Of a stretch of DNA of 19,463 nucleotides, positions 12,882 to 19,463 are shown in pieces (positions within the stretch are counted from its first letter, which is position 1; the number at the start of each line of letters is the position of its first letter). The notes under the pieces were generated by a model. That model did no database searches and had not been told where the DNA came from. It worked only from the letters and a program-made list of their open reading frames with translations. Source of the stretch: Bog-473 sp035534235 (GTDB lineage Bacteria > Actinomycetota > Acidimicrobiia > Acidimicrobiales > RAAP-2); NCBI GenBank assembly GCA_035534235.1, contig DATLSH010000044.1:1-19463 (forward strand), in the 5' to 3' direction. The translations under genes and the position numbers were made by a program.

Positions 12882-13742
12882 ATGGAAATTGGTGTCGTGT
12901 TCCCGCAGACCGAATTGGGCGGCGACCGGGGCGCCCTGCGCGCCTTCGGGGAGGCCGCCTCCGACCTGGGGTACCGCCACCTGGCGGCCTACGACCATGT
13001 GCTCGGGGGCGACCCGTCGGTGCACGGGGAACTGGGCGGGCCCTACACCATCGCCGACACCTTTCACGAGCCGCTGGTCATGTTCGCCCACCTGGCCGGC
13101 TTCACCGACCTGGGCTTCGCCACCTCCATCCTCATCGGGCCGCAACGGCAGACCGTCCTGTTGGCCAAGCAGGCAGCCGAGGTCGACATCCTGAGCAACG
13201 GGCGCTTGCGCCTCGGCCTCGGCATCGGATGGAACCGGGTCGAGTACGAGGCCCTGGGAGTGCGCTTCGCCGACCGGGCCGCCATTCTGGAGGAGCAGGT
13301 GGGCGTGCTGCGCCAGCTGTGGACGCAGGAGAGCGTCACCATGGAAGGCCGGTTCCACCGGATCACCGCGGCCGGCCTCGCCCCGCCCCCGCTGCAGCGC
13401 CCCATCCCCATCTGGATCGGCGCCTGGGCCCCGGCCGCCCTGCGCCGGGTGGGACGCATCGCCGACGGCTGGTTCCCCCAGGTGCGTCCGGGCGGCGGGC
13501 TGAGTGAAGCGCTCGAGACGATCGCCGAGGGGGCGCGGGAGGTGGGACGGGACCCGGCGACCATCGCCTTCGAGGGAAGGGTCGAGTACGCCAGCCGCGA
13601 CCTGGACCGCATGGCCGTGCACGCGGGGCGCTGGCGCGAGGCCGGAGCGAGCCACCTCTCGGTGAACACCATGGCCGCCGGGTGCGACGGCGTGGGCGAC
13701 CACATCGCCGCGTTGGAGGCCATGGCCGGGGTGCTGCTGTAG
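12882..13742 (+). CDS. LLM-class F420-type oxidoreductase (divergent second copy)
   Basis: A 286-aa luciferase-like family protein beginning MEIGVVFPQTELGG. It shows YRHLAAYDHVLG (about 31-42), SNGRLRLGLGIGWNRVEYEA (about 106-125) and the C-terminal barrel segment PIPIWIGAWAPAALRRVGRI. These mark it as a probable F420-dependent TIM-barrel oxidoreductase with unknown substrate. It belongs to a different subgroup from its divergent neighbour at 11895-12824, so it is not a tandem duplicate. The ATG at 12882 has no clear ribosome site; a weak CAGACT lies 6 nt before it and could be a -10 box. The two LLM genes share a 57-bp divergent promoter region, so they may be co-regulated. Confidence 0.9.
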   Translation: MEIGVVFPQTELGGDRGALRAFGEAASDLGYRHLAAYDHVLGGDPSVHGELGGPYTIADTFHEPLVMFAHLAGFTDLGFATSILIGPQRQTVLLAKQAAEVDILSNGRLRLGLGIGWNRVEYEALGVRFADRAAILEEQVGVLRQLWTQESVTMEGRFHRITAAGLAPPPLQRPIPIWIGAWAPAALRRVGRIADGWFPQVRPGGGLSEALETIAEGAREVGRDPATIAFEGRVEYASRDLDRMAVHAGRWREAGASHLSVNTMAAGCDGVGDHIAALEAMAGVLL

Positions 13743-13774
13743 GCGGGGGGTCGGGACGTGAGGGGGCCGGGCCG

Positions 13775-13789
13775 GCGGGGTGCCCGCTT
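13775..13789. terminator. Hairpin between convergent genes
   Basis: GCGGG-GTG-CCCGC followed by TT lies between the convergent ends of the LLM gene and the SDR gene. It is short but GC-only, and could serve mainly the plus-strand gene. Confidence 0.4.
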
Positions 13790-14727
13790 CAGGCGGCCGA
13801 GAGCGCGGCCTTCATCCCCTGGTGCCAGTCGGGGAATGCGGGGGCCCACCCGAGCTCGGTGCGCGCCCTCTGGTTGGACACCGCCGGCTGGGCGCACAAG
13901 AGATAGGCGGTGTACGCCCCGGCCGCCAGGCGGACGACGGCTTCGGGCAATTGGCGCGGCGCCTTGGCCCCCAACAACCCGGCCACGAAGGGGATCCATT
14001 CCGACGTCGGGGCGGGTACGTCGTCGACCACGTTGAAGACCCCGGTCGCGCCGTCGAGTGCGGCCACGGTGGCCCGGGCCGCGTCGTCAATGTGCACGAA
14101 CCCGAACAGGCCCCGTCCCTCCCCGGCGATGGGCAACCTGCGCTTCTTGATCAGGGTGACGAAGGCGCCGTCGCTGTCGTAGTAGGTCCCGGGTCCGTAG
14201 AAAGCCCCGTAGCGCAACACCACGCCCTCCATGCCACCGGCGCCGAGCGTGGCGGACTCAAGCTGGGCGATGGGCCCGGCGATGGTGCCGACCTGCCCTC
14301 CGGCGTCGGTCCACAGCGGGTCGGACTCGGTGCGGGTGCCCGGGCCAGGACGGTACGCGAAGGCGATGCTCTGGGCGATGACCCGGCGGGTGCCCGCGGC
14401 CGCGGCCGCCCGGACCAGGGTGGCCGAGGCCTCGTTGCGCAGCCGGCTGGTCTGGGCGAATCCCCGCTTGAGCGCCCGCGGGCTGGTTGTCTGGGCCAGG
14501 TTGGTCAGCTGGTTGATCACCACCTCGGGTTGCGCCGCCTGAACGGCGCGCCCGACGTCATCGGGGTTGAGGGCGTCCCCCACCTGGGCCACCACCTGGG
14601 GCAGGCCTAGTGCGGCCACCCGCTCCGGGGCCCGCGTGAACACGGTGACGTCGTGCCCGGCTGCCACCAACTGGCTCACCAGAGGGCGGCCCACGGCTCC
14701 GGTTCCCCCGGCCACGAAAATCCTCAC
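13789..14727 (-). CDS. NAD-dependent epimerase/dehydratase family protein (atypical extended SDR)
   Basis: A 312-aa Rossmann-fold protein starting VRIFVAGGTGAVGRPL, with the extended-SDR nucleotide motif G7-x2-G10-x2-G13. Later segments fit the extended SDR fold: VVLRYGAFYGPGT (about 185-197), FGFVHIDDAARA and GVFNVVDD. The usual catalytic Tyr-x3-Lys is not evident after the SIAFAYRPG strand; the corresponding helix reads PIAQLES. It is therefore best called atypical, and may be a reductase or a non-epimerase. The start is GTG 14727, preceded at 6 nt by TATCCT (14734-14739), which suggests a leaderless mRNA. It is divergent from the DUF2510 gene and convergent with the LLM gene. The substrate is unknown. 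Confidence 0.87.
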   Translation of the reverse strand: MRIFVAGGTGAVGRPLVSQLVAAGHDVTVFTRAPERVAALGLPQVVAQVGDALNPDDVGRAVQAAQPEVVINQLTNLAQTTSPRALKRGFAQTSRLRNEASATLVRAAAAAGTRRVIAQSIAFAYRPGPGTRTESDPLWTDAGGQVGTIAGPIAQLESATLGAGGMEGVVLRYGAFYGPGTYYDSDGAFVTLIKKRRLPIAGEGRGLFGFVHIDDAARATVAALDGATGVFNVVDDVPAPTSEWIPFVAGLLGAKAPRQLPEAVVRLAAGAYTAYLLCAQPAVSNQRARTELGWAPAFPDWHQGMKAALSAA

Positions 14728-14733
14728 GGGACG

Positions 14734-14739
14734 AGGATA
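14734..14739 (-). promoter_or_regulatory. Candidate -10 box of the SDR gene
   Basis: TATCCT on the minus strand is followed by CGTCCC and the GTG start at 14727, fitting a leaderless transcript. No -35 is apparent. Confidence 0.45.
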
Positions 14740-14807
14740 CGCACCGCCTCGGCGACCGAGCCAGATGGTGCGCGAACGCGACCCGCTCCGTTTGGCAGGA
14801 TGTCGGG

Positions 14808-15680
14808 GTGAGTGACGAGCGCAGCGGCTATCCCGGCGCGCCCCCGGGGTGGTACGCCGATCCGGCCGGTGGGCCGGGCCGGCGCTGGTGGGACGGCTAC
14901 GCCTGGAACGAGGCGACAATTCTTCCCCAGGTTCCCCCGCCACCGCCGTGGGCCGGGGCGCCACCGCCTCAATGGTCACCCGAGCCGGGAGCCCCCTGGG
15001 CCGTGGCCTCGCAGCGACTGGCCACCTACAACACCTCGGGCCTGGTGGCCGACGAGACCGGATTGGTCCCCATCGCACGGCTCGCGGTCGCCATGCCGGC
15101 CGTGTACTTCGTGACCGACCTCATCTCCCAGCGCATCAATCGCGCCCAGCTCCTCATGACCGGGCAGGAGTTCCGCCGGGCCTACGAGGCCGCACGGAAC
15201 GGCACCCGGGCGCCGACCATCACCAGCCACTCCTCCACGAGCTGGCTCTCGCTCCTGATCTCCCTGGTCGCGCTGGCGTCCGTGGTGGTGGCCTGCATCT
15301 GGCAGCACCGGGCGGCCTCGGCCGCCCGCGCCCTGGGACTCCCGGCGACGCACTCGCCCGCCTGGGGTGTGGGCTCGTGGTTCGTGCCGATCGTCAATTT
15401 CTGGATGCCCTACCAGGCCATCCGGGACTGCCTCTCCCCGGAAGATCCGCGGCGCTCCACGGTGCTGCAGTGGTGGCTGGCCCTGATCGGCGCCTGGTCA
15501 TTGAGCGTGCTGTCGCAGATCCTCGCCTACTTCTCCTCGGGTGCCGGGCTCGCTCTTGCCATCCCGGCCGCCCTCTTCTGCCTCGGCGTCCTGGCCACGG
15601 CGCCCCGAGTGGTGACCTCCATCGCCGCCGCGCACCGCACGGCGCTCAGCAAGGGAGCGCAGGCCACCACCGTCGGGTAA
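14808..15680 (+). CDS. DUF2510 and DUF4328 domain membrane protein
   Basis: A 290-aa integral membrane protein. Residues 13-33 contain PGWYADP followed by RWWDGYAW, the DUF2510 module common in actinobacteria. A Pro-rich linker (about 40-62) follows, then a DUF4328-like membrane domain with about five hydrophobic segments (near 87-105, 145-164, 183-203, 222-243, 248-267). The membrane domain includes SWFVPIVNFWMPYQAIRD, diagnostic of that family. The function of both domains is unknown; DUF2510 is thought to be a small beta-rich module on membrane proteins. The start is GTG 14808. A CAGGAT lies 6 nt before it and no ribosome site is visible, so it too may be leaderless. It ends 182 nt before pstS, and no terminator is clear. 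Confidence 0.88.
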   Translation: MSDERSGYPGAPPGWYADPAGGPGRRWWDGYAWNEATILPQVPPPPPWAGAPPPQWSPEPGAPWAVASQRLATYNTSGLVADETGLVPIARLAVAMPAVYFVTDLISQRINRAQLLMTGQEFRRAYEAARNGTRAPTITSHSSTSWLSLLISLVALASVVVACIWQHRAASAARALGLPATHSPAWGVGSWFVPIVNFWMPYQAIRDCLSPEDPRRSTVLQWWLALIGAWSLSVLSQILAYFSSGAGLALAIPAALFCLGVLATAPRVVTSIAAAHRTALSKGAQATTVG

Positions 15681-15697
15681 CAACCCCCGCTCCAACT

Positions 15698-15752
15698 GTT
15701 CATCTTCAGGTTCCTCCGCTGTCGCACTGCGTTCACTTGACGTCGCTACGGT
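15698..15752 (+). promoter_or_regulatory. Candidate PHO box and promoter of the pst operon
   Basis: Three units resemble the actinobacterial PhoP half-site GTTCAYYYR: GTTCATCTTCA (15698), GTTCCTCCGCT (15710) and GTTCACTTGAC (15731). They are spaced 12 and 21 nt apart, close to the 11-nt period of known PHO boxes. TACGGT at 15747-15752 could be the -10 box. Induction under phosphate limitation is expected for pstS, but the site is judged by eye. Confidence 0.45.
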
Positions 15753-15817
15753 CCACTCGGGAGTTGACGGCCCCGTCGTGACAAGCAGTTGCCGTTTCTC
15801 TTTCGCATCGACGACTT

Positions 15818-15831
15818 GGACAGCAGTGTCC
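15818..15831. repeat. Inverted repeat in the pstS leader
   Basis: GGACA-GCAG-TGTCC is a perfect 5-bp inverted repeat that ends 31 nt before the pstS start codon. It may be a small mRNA hairpin or an operator half-site pair; its role is unknown. Confidence 0.4.
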
Positions 15832-15862
15832 GGATACTTGAACCCAATGGAGGTATCGACAA

Positions 15863-17023
15863 GTGAGAAGGTCCACCATCCCGGTTTCGCGGGCGAGCCG
15901 GCGAATCGTGTGCCTCATCGGAAGCGGCTCTGTGGCCATGTCGATGGCAGTGGTCGCCTTCGCCTCACCCGCACTGGCGGCCAAGAAGCCCAGCGCACCC
16001 ACTGACCCCTACGCCAAGGCGGATGCCAAGGCCCCGGCCGGCACGCTGACCGGCGCCGGGTCGACATTCGACCAGCCACTGTTTACCAAGGCCTTCTACG
16101 TCTACAACCAGCAGAACCCCGGCGTGAAGGTCAACTACGCCTCCATCGGCAGCGGCGGCGGCATCGCCCAGTTCCAGGCCACCACGGTCAACTTCGGCGC
16201 GACCGATGTGCCCATGTCGCCCGCCGACATCTCGCTGGCCAAGGGTGGCCAGGTCCTTCAGGTGCCGATCGCCCTCGGAGGTGTCTCGATCTCCTACAAC
16301 CTGCCGGGCGTGAAGGGCGGGCTCAAGCTGTCGCCGGCGGTGCTCACCGCCATATTCTCGGGCACCATAAAGAACTGGAACGACCCCAAAATCAAGAAGC
16401 TGAACCCCAAGGTCAAGCTGCCCGCCAATCCCATCGTCACCGTGCACCGCTCGGACGGCAGCGGGACTACCTACATCTTCACCAACTACCTCAGCACCGT
16501 CTCCCCGGGATGGTCCAAGGGAGCGGGCACCGGCAAGTCGGTGAGCTGGCCCGGTGGTGTGGCGGGACAGGGCAATGAGGGGGTGGCCGGGCTGATCCAG
16601 CAGACCCCCTACTCCATCGGCTACGTCGAATTGGCCTACGCGCTGCAGAACAAGTTCACCTACGCGGCCATTGAGAATTCGGCCGGCAAGTTCGTCCTGC
16701 CCACCAAGGCCAGCGTGGCCGCAGACGCCGCGCGGAAGCCCAATGTCACCACCGTGAACTTCTCCATCGTCGACCAGGCCGGGGCGGCCAGCTACCCGAT
16801 CTCGGGCTACAGCTGGACCCTGATCTACCAGCTCCAGAAGAACCTGACGGCTGGCACGGCACTGGTGAAGATCATCGACTGGGTCTCCCACACCCCGGGC
16901 CAGACAGTCGCATCGTCGCTTGACTACGTGCCACTTCCGGCCAATATCCAAGCGCTGGCGCGCAGCACCCTGCTTCAGGTCGTCGGTCCGGACGGCAAGA
17001 CGATCCTCTTGACGACCACGTAG
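15863..17023 (+). CDS. pstS: Phosphate ABC transporter, substrate-binding protein PstS
   Basis: The extracellular phosphate receptor of the high-affinity Pst system, 386 aa. The Sec signal spans residues 1-39 (basic start, hydrophobic core, ASPALA before the cleavage site). The mature part shows phosphate-binding loops: TGAGSTF (63-69), IGSGGGI (95-101) with FGATDVP (111-117), and RSDGSGTT (196-203), the hallmark phosphate loop. There is no lipobox cysteine near the cleavage site, so the protein seems to be released or held otherwise than by lipid, unusual for a Gram-positive-type receptor. The start is GTG 15863 with GGAGG 9 nt upstream; an ATG at 15847 is out of frame. A candidate PHO box lies about 120-165 nt upstream. 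First gene of pstSCAB. Confidence 0.95.
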   Translation: MRRSTIPVSRASRRIVCLIGSGSVAMSMAVVAFASPALAAKKPSAPTDPYAKADAKAPAGTLTGAGSTFDQPLFTKAFYVYNQQNPGVKVNYASIGSGGGIAQFQATTVNFGATDVPMSPADISLAKGGQVLQVPIALGGVSISYNLPGVKGGLKLSPAVLTAIFSGTIKNWNDPKIKKLNPKVKLPANPIVTVHRSDGSGTTYIFTNYLSTVSPGWSKGAGTGKSVSWPGGVAGQGNEGVAGLIQQTPYSIGYVELAYALQNKFTYAAIENSAGKFVLPTKASVAADAARKPNVTTVNFSIVDQAGAASYPISGYSWTLIYQLQKNLTAGTALVKIIDWVSHTPGQTVASSLDYVPLPANIQALARSTLLQVVGPDGKTILLTTT

Positions 17024-17035
17024 GTCGTCGACACG

Positions 17036-18040
17036 GTGGCTCACCAAGCCGTGCTCGAGCGAGAACCCCTGGGACACGCCCGAGGCTCAAACACGACGGG
17101 GGGGGGCCTGCGCCTGCCCGTCGTGTCTGACGGCCTCTACCGGGCAAGCCTGGCTGCAGTGGCCGCATTGTTCTGCCTCCTGATCGTCGCCCTGGTGGTG
17201 ACGCTGGTGGTCCAGGCCCGCCCGGCATTCGCGCACTTCGGCTTCGGCTTCTTGACCGGCACCGCCTGGGACCCGGTCCACGTCAAATACGGCGCTCTCC
17301 CCTTCGTCATCGGCACCCTGGAGACAACGGCGATCGCCATGGTGCTGGCCATCCCGGTGGGTCTGGGCACGGCGCTGGTCCTGGTGCACGCCATCCACCC
17401 GAAGCTCAGGGCCCCACTCTCCACCGCCGTCGAGTTGCTGGCCGCCGTGCCGAGCGTGGTCTACGGGCTGTGGGCCCTCCTCGTCGTGGCCCCGTGGGTC
17501 CGCAGCATCATCGAACCCGACCTGGCCCGGACCACCGGGGGAACCGGTCCCTTCAGCGGGCCCCAATTGGGTATCGGGCTCCTCCTGGCCGGACTCGTTC
17601 TCTTCGTCATGGTCCTGCCGACCATGGTGGCGATCTCACGGGACGTGATCGCATCGGTGCCGAGGGACGAAGTAGAGGCCGCCTACGCGTTGGGCGCCAC
17701 CCGCTGGCAGGTGCTCTGGCGCGTAGTGCTGCCGTCGGCGCGGTCCGGCCTGCTGGGTGCCGTCACCTTGTCCACCGGGCGGGCATTGGGGGAGACGATC
17801 GCAGTCACCATGGTCATCGGGAACTCGACGGCCATCGCGCATTCGTTGTTCTCACCGTCGGCGACACTCTCATCGGTCATCGCCAACCAGTTCACCGAAG
17901 CCACCGAACCGTTCCACCTGTCATCCCTTATCGCCCTGGGCGTCGTCCTCCTCGTGATCGCCATGCTGGTCAACGCCGCGGCTCGCCTTCTCGTGCGATC
18001 GGTCGGTCGCCAGAGCGCGGTATCGGTGGCCCTGGCATGA
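17036..18040 (+). CDS. pstC: Phosphate ABC transporter, permease PstC
   Basis: A membrane subunit of the Pst importer, 334 aa. The first ~30 residues are cytoplasmic, followed by about six membrane helices (first at about 37-59). The cytoplasmic EAA loop that contacts PstB is at about 213-233 (EVEAAYALGATRWQVLWRVV). The segment TGRALGETIAVTMVIGN (247-263) is typical of PstC. The GTG at 17036 lies 12 nt after the pstS stop, and an AGGT sequence precedes it. A run of nine G (17098-17106) falls in codons 21-24, before the first helix. A slip there would abolish the protein. The last codons overlap pstA (ATGA). Confidence 0.95.
   Translation: MAHQAVLEREPLGHARGSNTTGGGLRLPVVSDGLYRASLAAVAALFCLLIVALVVTLVVQARPAFAHFGFGFLTGTAWDPVHVKYGALPFVIGTLETTAIAMVLAIPVGLGTALVLVHAIHPKLRAPLSTAVELLAAVPSVVYGLWALLVVAPWVRSIIEPDLARTTGGTGPFSGPQLGIGLLLAGLVLFVMVLPTMVAISRDVIASVPRDEVEAAYALGATRWQVLWRVVLPSARSGLLGAVTLSTGRALGETIAVTMVIGNSTAIAHSLFSPSATLSSVIANQFTEATEPFHLSSLIALGVVLLVIAMLVNAAARLLVRSVGRQSAVSVALA
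17098..17106 (+). repeat. Nine-G homopolymer tract within pstC
   Basis: Nine consecutive G residues span codons 21-24 of pstC, encoding part of Thr-Gly-Gly-Gly. It is the longest homopolymer I saw in the window, and it sits near the 5' end of the gene. Confidence 0.9.
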
Positions 18041-18942
18041 CGATGACGCAGGCTCCCGACCGCCGGCACGCCCGCCGCGAGGAGATCCAGAAGCTTGCCT
18101 CGGGCTCGGAACGCCGGCGCAAGATCTACTCCGGCGTGGGCTTGTCGATCTGTGGAATGTTCCTCGTCGTCGCCCTGATTCCGCTCATCTCGGTGCTGGC
18201 CTACACGGTCCAGCGGGGAGTTCAGGCCTGGTCGGCCGACTTCTTCTCCCACCTGCCGACGCCGGCGGGTATCCCCGGGGGCGGCATCTGGAACGCCATG
18301 GTCGGCTCCCTCATCATCGACGGCATCGCCGCCGTCGTCGCTGTCCCCTTCGGCATCGCCGCCGGCCTGTTTCTGGCCGAGTCCGAAGGCCGGGTGGCCG
18401 GAGTGATCAGGTTCGCGGCCGACGTGCTCTCCGGTGTGCCCTCCATCATCATCGGGATCTTCGCCTACATCGCGCTGGTGAGGAGCCTGGGCCACTTCTC
18501 GGCCATCGCCGGCAGCTTCGCCATAGGTGTGCTCATGGTGCCGATTATCATCAGGGCCAGCGAGACCGCCATCCGTGGGGTGCCGCACACGCTCGCCGAA
18601 GCCGGCTTGTCCCTCGGGGCTCGTCGCAGCACCGTGGCCCGCCGGGTCATCCTGCCCACCGCCCTCCCGGGACTCATCACCGGAGTGCTGCTCGCGGTGG
18701 CCCGTGGGGTGGGCGAGACCGCGCCCCTGCTCTTCACTGCCATCGGGAGCCAGTACTTTGCGACAAACCCCAACCAACCGATGGCGGCGCTGCCGCTCGT
18801 GGTCTTCCAGGACGGCATTCAGGCCTACCCCGATCTCCAGCAGATCGCATGGGGTACGGCCCTGTTCCTGATCACCGTCGTCCTTGTTCTCAGCGTCGGG
18901 AGCCGACTGATCGCGGCACGGCTCGGAAGGGTAAGGCTATGA
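18037..18942 (+). CDS. pstA: Phosphate ABC transporter, permease PstA
   Basis: The second membrane subunit of the Pst importer, 301 aa. It has a basic cytoplasmic N-terminus (1-30), a first helix at about 32-56 and about six helices in total. The EAA loop is at 185-207 (TLAEAGLSLGARRSTVARRV). VARGVGETAPLLFTAIG (221-237) is the classic PstA segment. The start ATG 18037 overlaps the pstC stop by 4 nt, and the stop likewise overlaps the pstB ATG, so translation of pstC, pstA and pstB is probably coupled. The frame is also open upstream inside pstC, but that is a shadow; MTMTQAPDRR is taken as the start because of the ATGA overlap and normal length. Confidence 0.95.
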   Translation: MTMTQAPDRRHARREEIQKLASGSERRRKIYSGVGLSICGMFLVVALIPLISVLAYTVQRGVQAWSADFFSHLPTPAGIPGGGIWNAMVGSLIIDGIAAVVAVPFGIAAGLFLAESEGRVAGVIRFAADVLSGVPSIIIGIFAYIALVRSLGHFSAIAGSFAIGVLMVPIIIRASETAIRGVPHTLAEAGLSLGARRSTVARRVILPTALPGLITGVLLAVARGVGETAPLLFTAIGSQYFATNPNQPMAALPLVVFQDGIQAYPDLQQIAWGTALFLITVVLVLSVGSRLIAARLGRVRL

Positions 18943-19463
18943 CAGAGGCCATGACTGATCCCCGAATGGAGAAACAGCTCGGTATGGAGACCGAGAAGGC
19001 GCTCACGCCGAGGCCTCCGGGTAATTCGGTCATGCGCCTGCGGAACGTGGCGGTCGCCTTCGGTGGGCGCACTGCCGTACATGACGTGACGCTGGACTTC
19101 CCCGAGCATCAGGTCACCGCACTCATCGGACCCTCAGGTTCGGGCAAGACCACGCTGCTGCGCACACTCAACCGGATGCACGATCTGACCCGCTCGGCCC
19201 AGGTGACCGGCCAGGTCATGCTGGGTGACGTCGACGTCTACGGTGGATCGATCAGCCCCACGTTGCTGCGGTCGCAGGTGGGGATGGTCTTCCAGCGGCC
19301 CAATCCGTTCCCGACTATGAGCATCTACGACAATGTCGTAGCGGGGCTGAGATTCAACGGGGCACGCCGCAAGGGGCTCCTTGACGAGGCCGCAGAGTCG
19401 GCTCTCAAGTCCGCCGTGCTGTGGGACAGCGTGAAGGACCGGCTGAAGGCTCATGCCAGCATG
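18939..19463 (+). CDS. pstB: Phosphate ABC transporter, ATP-binding protein PstB (cut by window end)
   Basis: The ATPase of the Pst importer; 175 codons are present and the frame runs off the window. Walker A is GPSGSGKT at residues 64-71. The Q-loop with the PstB-specific VFQRPNPFP is at 117-125 (Q119). The typical LWDSVKDRL stretch (161-169) precedes the signature motif, which is beyond the window. The ATG at 18939 overlaps the pstA stop (ATGA) and gives an N-terminal extension of about 31 residues before MRLRNVAVAFGG. Four further in-frame ATGs (codons 5, 10, 16, 32) exist, so the true start could be later. The operon order pstS-C-A-B is the standard one; phoU, if present, would lie downstream. 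Confidence 0.95.
   Translation, partial: MTEAMTDPRMEKQLGMETEKALTPRPPGNSVMRLRNVAVAFGGRTAVHDVTLDFPEHQVTALIGPSGSGKTTLLRTLNRMHDLTRSAQVTGQVMLGDVDVYGGSISPTLLRSQVGMVFQRPNPFPTMSIYDNVVAGLRFNGARRKGLLDEAAESALKSAVLWDSVKDRLKAHASM

Noticed and set aside
11895..13742. The two LLM genes as an inverted duplication
   Set aside because: They share only family-level motifs; their lengths and sequences differ throughout, and no DNA-level inverted repeat is visible.
15965..17077. 370-codon minus-strand open frame across pstS
   Set aside because: It is antisense to a clear PstS, with biased composition and no family match.

Overview
The window is a GC-rich stretch of bacterial chromosome with no sign of a mobile element. 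Several features point to a high-GC actinobacterium, quite possibly an uncultured Acidimicrobiia-like lineage (the lineage is inference). These are a MarP-type periplasmic protease, a DUF2510/DUF4328 membrane protein, two luciferase-like F420-type oxidoreductases, frequent GTG/TTG starts, and several genes that appear to start without a leader.

Layout. 1-1452 (minus strand): the 5' end of dnaX, a small bacterial SRP RNA gene (ffs), and two overlapping UspA-like genes. 1689-3569 (plus): tRNA-Ser(GGA), a membrane-anchored protein of unknown function, tadA, tRNA-Ser(CGA) and a small SHOCT-like protein. 3585-8729 (minus): a compact run marP > GH15 glucosidase/trehalase > glucose 1-dehydrogenase-like MDR enzyme > MBL-fold hydrolase. 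The last two overlap by ATGA. Together they could release glucose, oxidise it to the lactone and hydrolyse the lactone. 8794-9990 (plus): a predicted lipoprotein beta-propeller with seven regularly spaced C-x5-C units. 10043-12824 (minus): an F420-type LLM oxidoreductase followed by an unusual long aldehyde dehydrogenase. 12882-13742 (plus): a second, divergent LLM oxidoreductase. 13789-14727 (minus): an atypical SDR epimerase-like protein. 14808-15680 (plus): the DUF2510/DUF4328 membrane protein. 15863-19463 (plus): the phosphate uptake operon pstS-pstC-pstA-pstB, with pstB cut by the window end and a candidate PHO box in front of pstS.

Most of this is housekeeping or core metabolism. The points most worth a second look are: the GH15-Gdh-MBL module as a possible glucose-to-gluconate route; the seven-fold C-x5-C propeller lipoprotein; the recurrent TANNNT motif placed 6-9 nt before start codons, suggesting leaderless transcripts; a nine-G tract near the start of pstC; a PstS that lacks a lipobox; and a 10-nt tandem repeat in front of the membrane protein at 1894. 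I found no CRISPR array, insertion sequence, prophage or defence system.
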